Positions 17,164 to 26,919 are shown, counted from the stretch's first letter. The stretch is 64,000 nt of DNA from Nocardia albiluteola (GCF_018860155.1 NZ_JAHKNI010000001.1:137333-201332); one strand, 5' to 3'. Notes: a model not told the origin generated them from the sequence alone. A program made the numbers and translations.

Positions 17164-19734
17164 ATGAGCCAGCTCATCGACGCCCCGCAGGCGCGGCTGC
17201 GCACAGCACACCATCGGCGCCGCTGGGCGCCGCTCCTCATTGTCTTGGCGCTGGCTGCGCTCGGCCTGCCGCTGACCGGCCCCGCGGCGGCGGACCCCAC
17301 GGGCTCCGGATCGACGACGACACCCAAATTTCTCAAGCTCACCCTCGATTCGGTGACCCCGAATGCGGTTACCACCAGCAGCGATTCGGTCCTGACGATC
17401 TCCGGGACGGTCACCAACATCGGCGACCGGGAGGTGGACGACATCGCCGTGCGGGCGCAGCGCACCGCCGCGATCAAGGATCCGCGGGGCCTGCGCTCGG
17501 CGCTGCGCCTGGACCAGTCCGACTACACCATCCCCACCCCGTTCCAGGACGTCGCCACTCGGCTGGAACCCGGGCAGCGCCAGCAGTTCGCGCTGCGCGT
17601 CGGGGTGCGCGCCGGCAGCAGGGGCGCCGCGGGTAGCGCGCCGATCACCGCGTCCCTGGACATCACCGAGCCCGGCATCTACCCGCTGCTGCTGAACGTC
17701 AACGGCACCCCCACCTATGGCGGCCAGGCCCGCCTCGACGATGCCCGCTTCCTGCTCCCGGTGCTCGGCCTGCCCCCGCTGCCCAGCGACTCGGACCAGA
17801 AACCCAGTGGATCGCAGCCGGTTCCGGCGCCAACCGACGCGCCGGTGGCGACCACGATGCTGTGGCCGCTGGCCGATCGGCCGCGACTGGTCGCCGGTAT
17901 TCCCGGCTCGGTCACCGGCAAGGCGCTGCTCACCGACGACGAACTGGCCGGTGAACTGGCCACCGGCGGGCGCCTGGACCAGCTGCTCGGCGCGCTGGAA
18001 TCGGCGGTGCGGCCCGACACCGCCCGGACCGGGCCGAATGTCACGAGCGCGCTGTGCCTGGCGGTCGACCCGGATCTGCTGATCACCGTGTCGGACATGA
18101 CCACCGGGTACCGGGTGCTGGCCAGCCCGTCCGATCCCGACGGCCCTACCCGTGACGGCACCGGGACCCAGGCCGCGAAGGCGTGGCTGGACCGGCTGCG
18201 GGCGCTGGCACCGTCGATATGCACCGTCGCCGTGCCGTTCGCGCAGGTCGACCTCACCGCCCTGGCCGCCGTGCACGACGATGCACTGATGGCCCGCGCC
18301 ATCCAATCGCCCGCCGACGTCGTCGATCAGATCCTGTCGGTGCGGTCGTTGCGCGGGGCCGCCCTGCCCGACTCCGGAAGTATCGACACCGCCGCCGCGA
18401 CCATGCTCACCGGGCACGGCTTCACCAGCGCCGTGCTGGCCGACAACGCCGTCGCCGAGCCCGGAAGCGCCGCAACGGATTCGGAACCGACCGCACACAA
18501 CGCCGCTGCGGTGTCCGCGAATTCCCCTACCGGTACCCCGGAAATGGTTCGGCTACCAGGTGTTTCGTCCGCGGGCGCGGCCACGCCTCCCGCCGGCGGC
18601 GCGACCGCGCCCGATCCCGGACTGAAGGTGGCCACCTTCGACATCTGGTCCGCGACCGCGCTGGCCGCGGTCGGCTCGAATCCGCCGACCCCGGCGTTCA
18701 CACCCGAGCGGGTGCGGTACGAGGTCGCGAAGGATTCGCGGGCCGCACGCCTGCAGGATGCGCTCGGCGCGATGTCCTGGACCGCGCTCAATCCACAGCC
18801 GAACCGGCCGCGTTCACTGGTGCTGATGCCGCCCCAGCAGTGGAGTGCCAACCACGACGAGGCCGCGGCCCTGCTCGGCCAGCTGGATGCGATGTTCCGC
18901 AACGGCCTGGCCACGCCGCGATCGTTCCAGGATCTGCTCGCCCTATCGCCGAACCCACACCCCTACGCGCCGAGTCGTCTGCCCGACTCGTCCGACAGCG
19001 CGCCTCGGCAGTACACCGGCCCGGTCCGGCAGCAGACCGGGCGGATCACCGGTCTGATGAACGCGCTGGTCGAGGTGCCACAGCAGGAACCGACCCCGCA
19101 CACGTTCCTCACCCCGCTGCGCGACGACCTGGTGCGGGCGCTGTCGCTGTCGGACCGCACCAGCCCGGGAGCCCAGGCCGATACCGCCGCACAGCGTCGT
19201 CTCGATCAGACCAGCCACGCCCTGGACGGGCTCTATCACTCCGTGACGGTGCTGCCGCCGGGCGGGGTGTACACGCTGGCCTCGGAGCAGAGCCCGCTGC
19301 TGCTGGTGGCGCGCAACGAGCTGCCGGTCGCGGCCCGGATCCGGTTCCGGATCGAGACACCGGCCGGCGCCGACATCACCGACATCGGCGAGCAGACGCT
19401 GCCCGCGGAGGGCACCCGGTCCTTCCAGATCCCGACGAAAGTCAGCGACAGTCGCAACCTGACAATCCCGATCTCCATTACCACACCTGACGGAATCCCG
19501 CTGGGCAACGCCGCGTCGGTCAAGGTGCGGTCGAACGCCTACGGTTCAGCGTTGGCGATAATTACCGCATGTGCCGGTGCACTGCTGTTCCTGTTGGCCG
19601 GTCGCCGCTTGTGGCGCCGCTTCCGGGGCAAGCCCGATCCGGCCGACGAGGGGTTGGACCCGGGAAAGCGGCGCAGGCTCAACAGGTACCTGCGTGCGCG
19701 CAAGCGGGTCCTGCAGCGACAGGAGACATCATGA
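17164..19734 (+). CDS. DUF6049 family secreted, membrane-anchored protein (Rv3909-like)
   Basis: Large exported protein, 856 residues. An N-terminal signal segment (about residues 20-45, LLIVLALAALGLPLTG) leads to a long extracytoplasmic part. The first 150 residues look like an Ig-type fold, with TLDSVTPNAVTTSSDSVLTISGTV. One hydrophobic helix near residue 800 (ALAIITACAGALLFLLAG) is followed by a basic cytoplasmic tail, so it is a C-terminally anchored wall-facing protein. The neighbourhood matches Rv3909, upstream of the MurJ fusion, so a role in peptidoglycan assembly is likely but unproven. The stop overlaps the ATG of the next ORF (ATGA). Confidence 0.87.
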   Translation: MSQLIDAPQARLRTAHHRRRWAPLLIVLALAALGLPLTGPAAADPTGSGSTTTPKFLKLTLDSVTPNAVTTSSDSVLTISGTVTNIGDREVDDIAVRAQRTAAIKDPRGLRSALRLDQSDYTIPTPFQDVATRLEPGQRQQFALRVGVRAGSRGAAGSAPITASLDITEPGIYPLLLNVNGTPTYGGQARLDDARFLLPVLGLPPLPSDSDQKPSGSQPVPAPTDAPVATTMLWPLADRPRLVAGIPGSVTGKALLTDDELAGELATGGRLDQLLGALESAVRPDTARTGPNVTSALCLAVDPDLLITVSDMTTGYRVLASPSDPDGPTRDGTGTQAAKAWLDRLRALAPSICTVAVPFAQVDLTALAAVHDDALMARAIQSPADVVDQILSVRSLRGAALPDSGSIDTAAATMLTGHGFTSAVLADNAVAEPGSAATDSEPTAHNAAAVSANSPTGTPEMVRLPGVSSAGAATPPAGGATAPDPGLKVATFDIWSATALAAVGSNPPTPAFTPERVRYEVAKDSRAARLQDALGAMSWTALNPQPNRPRSLVLMPPQQWSANHDEAAALLGQLDAMFRNGLATPRSFQDLLALSPNPHPYAPSRLPDSSDSAPRQYTGPVRQQTGRITGLMNALVEVPQQEPTPHTFLTPLRDDLVRALSLSDRTSPGAQADTAAQRRLDQTSHALDGLYHSVTVLPPGGVYTLASEQSPLLLVARNELPVAARIRFRIETPAGADITDIGEQTLPAEGTRSFQIPTKVSDSRNLTIPISITTPDGIPLGNAASVKVRSNAYGSALAIITACAGALLFLLAGRRLWRRFRGKPDPADEGLDPGKRRRLNRYLRARKRVLQRQETS

Positions 19735-20300
19735 CCAAGCGCAACGGCCGAGTGGACAGGACCGGCCACAGCACGGCCGCGTCCGCGCGCGGTGCCTTGT
19801 CGCGTCTGGTCGGTGCCGGGTCACACCGGGGTTACATGGCGTCGCGGGGTGCTGCCCCGTCACACCCGAGCAGTGTCTCGATGTGCCCGGTCGCGGTCAC
19901 ATCGCGCTCCGAGGCCGTCGTTCCCGGCCGCAGCGGCGGGTCGTCCCGTCCCGGTGCTGTCGTGTCACATGGAGGCAGCGAGTCGGCTCGTCTCGGTGCG
20001 GTCGCATCACACCGGAACCACGGGTCGCCCCGCCCGGACGCTGTCCTGCCGGACCGAGTCACTCTGTCCTCCGGCACGGGTGCTGTCATGGCACACCGAC
20101 ACCGCAAGTCGTCCCGCGCTGTCTCTGTCATGTCAGGCCGAAGCGCTCTGTCCTCGCGCCCGGGCGCTGTCGCGTCGCGCCGGAACAGTGTGTCGCCCTG
20201 CCTGACTGCCACCGACTTGTGCCCGACGAGTGTCCTGTCGCGCCCCGGCTCGCGCGGAGCCGTGCGTGGGCTTGTCCGCCGAGCGCAGGGGGCTCGATGA
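19731..20300 (+). CDS. Repeat-built ORF coupled to both neighbours
   Basis: A 189-codon ORF with no recognisable family. Its ATG overlaps the stop of the DUF6049 gene, and its TGA overlaps the ATG of the MurJ gene, both as ATGA. Most of it is a degenerate tandem array with a 14-residue period, with units such as RPGAVVSHGGSESA, RLGAVASHRNHGSP and RPGAVASRRNSVSP. Because the 42-base unit lacks stops in all forward frames, being open proves little. The product is Ser, Arg and His rich and looks disordered. In M. tuberculosis I know of no gene at this place. Whether it is translated is the open question. Confidence 0.45.
   Translation: MTKRNGRVDRTGHSTAASARGALSRLVGAGSHRGYMASRGAAPSHPSSVSMCPVAVTSRSEAVVPGRSGGSSRPGAVVSHGGSESARLGAVASHRNHGSPRPDAVLPDRVTLSSGTGAVMAHRHRKSSRAVSVMSGRSALSSRPGAVASRRNSVSPCLTATDLCPTSVLSRPGSRGAVRGLVRRAQGAR
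19905..20240. repeat. Minisatellite: eight 42-bp degenerate tandem units
   Basis: Eight consecutive units of exactly 42 bases start at 19905, 19947, 19989, 20031, 20073, 20115, 20157 and 20199. The shared core is near CGTCCCGGTGCTGTC followed by a CACCGGAAC-like block. Three more divergent units (two of them short) can be seen upstream, from about 19803, and a partial one after 20240. Units differ at roughly a third of their bases, so the array is old or under diversification. Confidence 0.8.
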
Positions 20301-23300
20301 GTGGCTACGAAGACCCCCGGCGTACCGACCCCGCGGAGGACGATCCGGGCTTGCGACGGCATCCGGCCGCGCCCTGGGAGCGCGGTGGTGGCCGCCCCGG
20401 CGAGCAGGACGATTCCGGCGCGCCGCTGCGAGTTCCGTTGACCGGTCCGATTCCGGTGATCCCTCCCGCCGATGCGCGTCGGCCGGGTCCGCCCAACGGA
20501 CCGGTCCGGCAGCCGCCGCCGAGCGGGACGATGCGACAGGTGCCACCGAACGGACCGGACCGCCGGATGCCGCCGCCGGACCGGTCCGCAGGCGGTCCGG
20601 TTCGACCGGACCAGGCGCCGCCCAGCGGCACCATGCGCCGGGTACCGCCGGGCGGACCGGACAACCGGCGCCGCATGCCACCCGACCGCCGGGGTCCCGA
20701 AGGAATGCCACCCGGCGGCACCATGCGACAGGCGCCACCGAACGGACCCGATCGCCGAATCCCACCGGAGCAGGCACCGCCGAGCGGCACCATGCGCCGC
20801 ATGCCACCGGACCGCCGGGGCCCCGAGGGGATGCCTCCGAGCGGCACCATGCGGCAGGTACCGCCGGACCGCCGGTCACCCGAAGGAATGCCACCCAGCG
20901 GCACCATGCGACAGGTACCACCTGGCGGACCGGCACGCCGGATGCCGCCGGACCGGTCCGCGGGCGGTCCCGCCCGCCCGGACGGGATGCCGCCGCGCCC
21001 CGACCAGACACCCCCGAGCGGGACCATGCGCCGAGTGCCACCGGGTCCCGGCGGCGGCCCCGTCCGCCGGATGCCGCCCGGCACCGGACCCGATGGCGAG
21101 TCGGCGGGGCGGCGACGTCCCGGGCCACCCCCGCATACCGAGAACCGAGCGATGCCACAGCGCATCCCCGCGGGCGCGCGGCGGCGCCCCGCAGGCGAGC
21201 CGGACGAGTACGAGCGCTCGGCCCCGGAAGCCCATGAGGAGGCGGGCACACCCGCGAGCGCGAACTCCCGGCTGCTGAGTGCGACCGGTTCCATCGCGAT
21301 CGCGACGCTGATGAGCCGGATCACCGGCTTCGCCAAGCAGGCGCTGGTGCTGATGGCGCTCGGCCCCGCGGTCGCCAGTGCGTTCACCGTCTCCAGCCAG
21401 ATCCCGACGATGATCGAGCAGCTGGTGCTGGGCGCCGTGCTGACCGCCTTCGTGGTTCCCACGCTGGTCCGCGCGCAGAAGGAAGATCGCGACAACGGCG
21501 AGGCCTTCATCCGGCGACTGTTCACCGTGGCGGTCGTGGTGCTGGGTGGGGTCGCGTTGATGTGCACCGCCGCGGCGCCGGCGCTGACCAAGCACCTGTT
21601 CCTGACCGACGACGGCAAGGTCAGCGTCGGACTCACCACCGCACTGGCCTTTCTGCTCATCCCGGCGGTGCTGTTCTACGGCATGTCCTCGCTGCTGATG
21701 GCGGTGCTCAACACGAACGAGATCTTCAAGCCGGGCGCGTGGGCGCCGGTGTTGAACAACCTCACGGTGCTGCTGGTGCTGGGGCTGTACCTGCTGTTGC
21801 CGGGCGGGATCACCCTCGACCCCTTCACGATGGCCCAGCCGAAGGTGCTGCTGCTGGGCGGCGGTATGACCTTCGGCGTCTTCGTCCAGGTGGCGAGCAT
21901 GGTCCCGGCGATCCGGCGCGCGGGGATCAACCTGCGTCCGCTCTGGGGGTTCGACGACCGGCTCAAGCAGTTCGGCGGTATGGCCAGCGCGGTCGTGTTG
22001 TACGTGGCCATCAGCCAGATCGGCTTCATCTTCGCCACCCGGGTCTCCTCGCACTGGGACGTGGCCGGTCCGGCCATCGTGAACCAGGCATGGAATCTGT
22101 TGCAGCTGCCCTACGGCGTGCTGGGCGTCACCGTGCTCACCGCGATCATGCCGCGGCTGAGCCGCAACGCGGCCAATGACGACACACCCGCGGTGGTCGA
22201 CGATCTCGGCACGGCCACCCGGTTGACCATGATTGCCCTGGTCCCGGTGGTGCTGTTCCTCACCGTGGCCGGCCCGCAGGTCGGCGAGCTGCTGTTCGGC
22301 TACGGCCATTTCGGTCACGACAACGCGCATCGGCTGGGCGAGGCGGTCAGCTGGTCGGCCTTCGCGCTGATCCCGTACGCGCTGGTGCTGATCCATCTGC
22401 GCGTGTTCTACGCCCGCGAGCAGGCCTGGACACCGACCTGGATCATTCTCGGCATCACCGCGGTCAAGATCCTGGTGTGCGCGATCGCTCCGATGCTGGT
22501 CCGACCGGCCCAGATCGTGATGGTGCTGAGCATGGCCACCGGTCTGGGCTTCCTCACCGGCGCGATCGTCGGCGGCTGGCTGCTGCATCGCAGCCTGGGC
22601 GACCTGCGCATGTCGAACGTCGGCCGGACGGTGACCAGGGTGGTCCTGGCCTCGGTCGCCGGCGCGGCGGTCACCCTGATCGTGGATCAACTGCTGGGTC
22701 TGCCGCGCCTGCATCACGGCTTCGGCGCGATGTTCCGGGTCGGCGTCGACGGCATCCTGATGTTCGGTGTCGCCTTCGGACTCATGCGCCTGGTGGGCAT
22801 TCCGGAGATCGTCGCCATCACGGTCGCGATCTCCCGCAGGCTCGGCCTCACCCCGCCCGCGCCGGATCTGGATCTCGACGGCCCGGTCGGCGAGGGCGAC
22901 ACGACCTTGCTGCCGCGACCCGAACTCGCCTCGCCGTACTACTACCGCTACGACCCGTACGCCGACTCGCAGCAAACGATGGTCCTGCCGGTTATCCGGC
23001 CTGAAGCGGTTGACCGTACCGGCGGGGGTGAGTTCCCGTACCCTGTTCGGCAGAGAAACGCAAATGCCGGTCCCGGCGATCGCGGGCAGGCCGATGCTGC
23101 TTCCCGCGCGGAGCCGGGTGTCGGCCGGGTGGGCGACGGGCCGGGTGCGCCGTCGACATATCGGACTTCGACACACCACGGTGAAGGAGGAACGAGGGTG
23201 AGCGACGACGCGGCGGGCGGCGTCCCTGCCGCAGATGCTGTCGGCAGTGCGGCAGGCGCAGTGCGCACCGATGACGTCATGCCCGGCAGGTTCGCGCCTG

Positions 23301-25027
23301 ATGAGCCCGGCGACGACAGGTATGTGGCCGAGGACCTGGCCGATCTGCATGCCGAGGCCGGGCCGGACTACACCGGCCAGCACGACGACGACACGCCAGT
23401 GCACGATCCGACCTACGACACCGGCATGCTGCCGGTGGGCGCGCCGGAGATGCCGCCGATGCGGGTCGAATCGCCGGGTCGGCGCGCCCAGCGCGGCCCC
23501 AAGTTGATTCCGGGCGCGTCGGTCGCCGGCGGCCGCTACCGGCTGCTGGCCGGTCACGGCGGCGCCCGCGGGCTGCGGTTCTGGCAGGCGCTGGACGTGA
23601 AGCTGGATCGCGAGGTCGCGCTGACCTTCGTCGACGCGGATCAGAAGGCGGCCGACAACGCCGGCCACGACGGTCCGCAGGCGATCCTGTCGCGCACCCT
23701 GCGCCTGGGCCGGATCAACTCCCCGGGCCTGGCCCGGGTGCTCGACGTGGTCCGCGGCAGTTCCGGCGGCATCGTCGTGGCCGAGTGGACACCCGGGCGT
23801 TCGCTGCGTGAGATGGCCGAGACCGTGCCCTCGCCGATCGGCGCCGCGCGGGCGGTCCGGGCGCTGGCCGCGGCGGCCGAGATGGCCCATCGCGGCGGCG
23901 GCTCCCTCTCTATCGACCACCCGGATCGGGTGCGCATCAGCGCATCCGGCGATGCGGTGCTGGCCTTCCCCGGCACCCTGTCCGATTCGGATGCGCAGTC
24001 GGACGTGCGCGGCCTGGGCGCGATGCTGTACGCGCTGATCACCGCGCGCTGGCCGATCCGGACCGCCGGTGTCTCGGGGACCGCCGCCACGATCGGTGGG
24101 CTGCGGCTGGCCGATTTCGGCCCGGACGGCACCCCGGTCGAGCCCCGGCAGATCCGGCCGGAGACGCCGTTCGAGATCTCCGCGGTCGCGGTGCGATCGC
24201 TGGAGTCGAACAAGGGCGTCCGCACGGCCGCGACGGTGCAGCACGTCTTGGAACAGGCCTCGGTGGTCGATCAGAAGACCGACTTCATCCCGGTGCTGCG
24301 GCTGGGTCAGCGTGCGAATGCCACGGCCGACGAGTCCCTGGCCGATCCCGAGCTGCTGGCGGCGGAGAAGGAACGCTCGCAGCGGATGATGTGGATCCTG
24401 GTCGGGCTCGGCGTGCTGGCCGCGCTGGTGGTCGGCGTGATCATCTGGTGGCTGCTGAGCGTGTTCGCACCCGCGAGCTCCAACGCCCCGCTGGACGAGC
24501 AGCGCAAGCTCGGTCTCACCACCGCCGCCGTGGCCCCGGTGAGCCACGGCGCGGCCACCTCCGCGCCCATGACCCCGGCCACGGGCGGGGTCCCGGTGCC
24601 GATCACGGCGGCCACGGTGTTCTCCCCGGAGGGCACCCCCGACGATCCCGGGCACGTCACGGCGGTGCTGGACGGCAACCCCACCACCGCATGGCGCACC
24701 GACCAGTACTTCCAGCAGTTCCCCGCGCTCAAGAAGGGCGTGGGCGTGATGACCACCCTGGGCAGCCCCAGCAAGCTGACCAAGGTGGTCATCACCTCGC
24801 CCAGCCCGGGCACCGTGGTGGAGGTCCGCACCTCGCCGACCGCCTCGCCCACCCTCGACCAGACCCAGCTGATCGGCCAGGCCACGCTCGGCAACGGCAA
24901 TACCGAGATCTCCGTGAAGACCGATCAGCCGGTCAATTACATGCTCATCTGGATCACGACGCTGGCCCAGTCGGGTGGTCAGTTCCAGTCCGCGATCGCC
25001 GACATCCGCTATCAGGCGGCGCCCTGA
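20297..25027 (+). CDS. murJ: MurJ lipid II flippase fused to pseudokinase and extracytoplasmic domain
   Basis: Moves lipid II across the membrane for peptidoglycan synthesis. About 1576 residues. Residues 1-320 are a Pro/Arg/Gly-rich head with seven PP(S/G)GTMR motifs. Residues 322-850 are the MurJ/MviN membrane domain (from LLSATGSIAIATLMSRITGF, with about 14 spans). Residues 1070-1330 are a kinase-like domain that lacks a convincing catalytic HRD and DFG set, so a pseudokinase. A membrane span (MMWILVGLGVLAALVVGVI) at 1364-1388 leads to a discoidin-like extracytoplasmic domain. The order matches Rv3910 of M. tuberculosis, where PknB phosphorylates the pseudokinase part to recruit FhaA; that is family knowledge. 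At about 1184 residues Rv3910 is shorter, mainly in the head. ATG at 20297 with AGGGGG upstream. Confidence 0.93.
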   Translation: MSGYEDPRRTDPAEDDPGLRRHPAAPWERGGGRPGEQDDSGAPLRVPLTGPIPVIPPADARRPGPPNGPVRQPPPSGTMRQVPPNGPDRRMPPPDRSAGGPVRPDQAPPSGTMRRVPPGGPDNRRRMPPDRRGPEGMPPGGTMRQAPPNGPDRRIPPEQAPPSGTMRRMPPDRRGPEGMPPSGTMRQVPPDRRSPEGMPPSGTMRQVPPGGPARRMPPDRSAGGPARPDGMPPRPDQTPPSGTMRRVPPGPGGGPVRRMPPGTGPDGESAGRRRPGPPPHTENRAMPQRIPAGARRRPAGEPDEYERSAPEAHEEAGTPASANSRLLSATGSIAIATLMSRITGFAKQALVLMALGPAVASAFTVSSQIPTMIEQLVLGAVLTAFVVPTLVRAQKEDRDNGEAFIRRLFTVAVVVLGGVALMCTAAAPALTKHLFLTDDGKVSVGLTTALAFLLIPAVLFYGMSSLLMAVLNTNEIFKPGAWAPVLNNLTVLLVLGLYLLLPGGITLDPFTMAQPKVLLLGGGMTFGVFVQVASMVPAIRRAGINLRPLWGFDDRLKQFGGMASAVVLYVAISQIGFIFATRVSSHWDVAGPAIVNQAWNLLQLPYGVLGVTVLTAIMPRLSRNAANDDTPAVVDDLGTATRLTMIALVPVVLFLTVAGPQVGELLFGYGHFGHDNAHRLGEAVSWSAFALIPYALVLIHLRVFYAREQAWTPTWIILGITAVKILVCAIAPMLVRPAQIVMVLSMATGLGFLTGAIVGGWLLHRSLGDLRMSNVGRTVTRVVLASVAGAAVTLIVDQLLGLPRLHHGFGAMFRVGVDGILMFGVAFGLMRLVGIPEIVAITVAISRRLGLTPPAPDLDLDGPVGEGDTTLLPRPELASPYYYRYDPYADSQQTMVLPVIRPEAVDRTGGGEFPYPVRQRNANAGPGDRGQADAASRAEPGVGRVGDGPGAPSTYRTSTHHGEGGTRVSDDAAGGVPAADAVGSAAGAVRTDDVMPGRFAPDEPGDDRYVAEDLADLHAEAGPDYTGQHDDDTPVHDPTYDTGMLPVGAPEMPPMRVESPGRRAQRGPKLIPGASVAGGRYRLLAGHGGARGLRFWQALDVKLDREVALTFVDADQKAADNAGHDGPQAILSRTLRLGRINSPGLARVLDVVRGSSGGIVVAEWTPGRSLREMAETVPSPIGAARAVRALAAAAEMAHRGGGSLSIDHPDRVRISASGDAVLAFPGTLSDSDAQSDVRGLGAMLYALITARWPIRTAGVSGTAATIGGLRLADFGPDGTPVEPRQIRPETPFEISAVAVRSLESNKGVRTAATVQHVLEQASVVDQKTDFIPVLRLGQRANATADESLADPELLAAEKERSQRMMWILVGLGVLAALVVGVIIWWLLSVFAPASSNAPLDEQRKLGLTTAAVAPVSHGAATSAPMTPATGGVPVPITAATVFSPEGTPDDPGHVTAVLDGNPTTAWRTDQYFQQFPALKKGVGVMTTLGSPSKLTKVVITSPSPGTVVEVRTSPTASPTLDQTQLIGQATLGNGNTEISVKTDQPVNYMLIWITTLAQSGGQFQSAIADIRYQAAP
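20510..21050. repeat. Coding repeat: seven PP(S/G)GTMR units in MurJ head
   Basis: A proline-rich direct-repeat tract in the 5' part of the MurJ gene. The core PPSGTMR(Q/R)VPP or a close form recurs seven times between residues 72 and 252, separated by GPDRRMPP, DRRGPEGM and similar linkers. The tract is cytoplasmic by topology. Confidence 0.75.
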
Positions 25028-25242
25028 TCGGCGTACCACCGGTCCGTCGCGGTGGCACAGCCGCGCCCCGCCCGAGTTCCCACGGTCTGGTTGCTCGAGG
25101 TTCGAACCAGCCGATATGATTCTCAGCGCGCTCTCAGCAGGGGAGCTTCCCGGGATCTGACAACGCGGTCCCGGACGAGCGAAGTACCGCCGGTGTCCAT
25201 TTGTGGACGCGTATGCCATCGTGAGCGCTTTTCGAGGGGTAT

Positions 25243-25878
25243 GTGTTGTCGTTTGAAGCGATCGAGCGATCCAGTGGGGGGACGTCGGGGGCGTCCGTTC
25301 AGCGCAGGCGCCCGATCGAGTTGGATACGGCCACCGATGTCGAACTCCTCGATGCCCATGTCGCCGGCGATCGTGATGCCTTCGGCGCGCTGTTCCGCCG
25401 TCACTACAACCATCTGTGGCAGCTGGCACTGCGAACCTGCCGCATTCCGGAGGATGCCGCCGATTCGCTGCAGGACGCGCTGTGGTCCGCGCATCGCAAT
25501 GCGGCCCGATTCCGCGGCGACGCGGAGGTCCGCAGCTGGCTGCACCGGATCGTGCTGAACGCCTGCCTGGATCGCATTCGCCGCAACAAGTCCCGCTATA
25601 GCGTGTCGCTGTCGGACGAGACCGTCGCCGAGCCCGCGGCCGAACGCGACGACATCGCCCAGCTCGAGGTATCGATGCTGGTCGACGGCGCGCTGCTGCG
25701 CCTGCCCGACGATCAGCGCGCCGCGCTTGTGGCGATCGATATGGAGGGGTATACGGTGGCAGAAGCGGCGCAGTTGCTGGGCGTCGCCGAGGGGACCATC
25801 AAGAGCCGGTGTGCCCGGGGCCGCAAGCGACTTCAGCAGGAGTTGGAATTCCTGCGGAATCCTGGGAACCGGAAGTAG
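25243..25878 (+). CDS. sigM: ECF RNA polymerase sigma factor
   Basis: Extracytoplasmic-function sigma factor, 211 residues. Region 2 covers DAFGALFRRHYNHLWQLALR to RSWLHRIVLNACLDRIRR. Region 4 has LPDDQRAALVAIDMEGYTVAEAAQLLGVAEGTIKSR. It follows the MurJ fusion and precedes a membrane anti-sigma factor, as sigM (Rv3911) does in M. tuberculosis. The start is GTG behind GAGGGG. The 215-base gap before it probably contains its own promoter. Its regulon cannot be read here. Confidence 0.92.
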   Translation: MLSFEAIERSSGGTSGASVQRRRPIELDTATDVELLDAHVAGDRDAFGALFRRHYNHLWQLALRTCRIPEDAADSLQDALWSAHRNAARFRGDAEVRSWLHRIVLNACLDRIRRNKSRYSVSLSDETVAEPAAERDDIAQLEVSMLVDGALLRLPDDQRAALVAIDMEGYTVAEAAQLLGVAEGTIKSRCARGRKRLQQELEFLRNPGNRK

Positions 25879-26070
25879 TTGAGATGCGTCATTACTAGTG
25901 ACGAACAAATTTCGCCGGACTCGCAAGGCCCTCATCCGCACTGCGAGGTCCGCGGGTACTACTTGCTCAGCACCGCCCGATCCGGAGAGACGATGGACGA
26001 CAAGCGCGAGAGCGCCGCGCGTCGGCGCCATCCCGGGGCACCCGGTGACAAAGAGGAATCAGGAGGCTCG

Positions 26071-26919
26071 ATGGTAGCCAGCTCAGCTCCCAAGCCTCCC
26101 TTCTCCACCGATCTACTGGCCGACCTGCATGCAAACAATGTCACACCCGATCTGTCCGAACAGCTGTGGCCGCAGGTCCGCAGCGATCCGGAGGCCCTGC
26201 GGTTCCTGCGCTCGCTGGACGATGTCACCGCCGAATTACACGCGCTCGGCCAGGACTCGGCCGTGCTGCACGCCATGCCACCGGATGTCACCGCGCGCCT
26301 GGACCGGCTGCTCGACGAGCTTGCCAGCGGCACCGCACAGCCACCGGCCGAGCGCGTCGCCACCGTGCATCGTCTCCCGGTCGCCCGTGCCGCCACGCAG
26401 CCGCCGGCGACACATCCGTTGCCCGCGGTCGATACCGCGGCCCTCGAAGCCATAGACCCCCTCGAATCGGACGAGCCCGTCCCCGCGCCCATCCGGATCG
26501 ACCGGCGACGATGGCGCTGGCTCGCCGCGGCCGCCGCCGCCATCGCCCTCGTCGCGGGCACCCTCGTCGGAGTGGACTCCCTCCGGGGGCACCAAGCGGC
26601 ACCGAATGCGCTGCCCATCAAGCAATCCGACGATGTCGTCAACCTGTCCGATGATCTGCCCGTCTCCCAGTTGCTCGGCGCCATGGGCCGCCGCGATCTG
26701 AGCGGCCCGCTGCAGAATCCGGGCGCGCTGAACGGCTGCCTCGCCGCTGTCGGCCTGGATCGGACAGTGCTGGGCGCGATGAACGCCACCTATCGCAGCC
26801 AGCCTGCGGTGCTCGTGCTGCTGACCGGACCGAACCCGCCGAAGATCACCGCGCTGATCGTGGGGAAGGACTGCGGGGCCGGTCACCCCCACAAGCTTGT
26901 GATGCAGGACATCGGCTGA
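26071..26919 (+). CDS. Membrane anti-sigma-M factor (RsmA-like)
   Basis: Probable anti-sigma factor for the sigma factor just upstream, 282 residues. The head PFSTDLLADLHAN and the LRFLRSLDDVTAELHALG helix match the Rv3912-type anti-sigma domain. A single membrane span lies near residue 158 (RWLAAAAAAIALVAGTLVGV), followed by an extracytoplasmic domain ending in KLVMQDIG. AGGAGG sits 4 bases before the chosen ATG. An upstream ATG at 25993 (also with GGAG) would add 26 residues, so the start is not certain. In M. tuberculosis the pair controls surface lipids and ESX genes, which is family knowledge. Confidence 0.85.
   Translation: MVASSAPKPPFSTDLLADLHANNVTPDLSEQLWPQVRSDPEALRFLRSLDDVTAELHALGQDSAVLHAMPPDVTARLDRLLDELASGTAQPPAERVATVHRLPVARAATQPPATHPLPAVDTAALEAIDPLESDEPVPAPIRIDRRRWRWLAAAAAAIALVAGTLVGVDSLRGHQAAPNALPIKQSDDVVNLSDDLPVSQLLGAMGRRDLSGPLQNPGALNGCLAAVGLDRTVLGAMNATYRSQPAVLVLLTGPNPPKITALIVGKDCGAGHPHKLVMQDIG

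Noticed and set aside
19905..20240. CRISPR array
   Set aside because: The 42-base units are contiguous with no unique spacers, and no cas genes are present.
19571..20296. Upstream extension of the MurJ frame, to give an 1818-residue protein
   Set aside because: It would overlap the DUF6049 gene and run through the repeat array in a frame with no conserved sequence. The ATG at 20297 has a good ribosome-binding site.
20876..25429. A 1517-codon open frame on the minus strand
   Set aside because: Antisense shadow of murJ and its pseudokinase part, caused by high GC at third positions. No start signals or family features.
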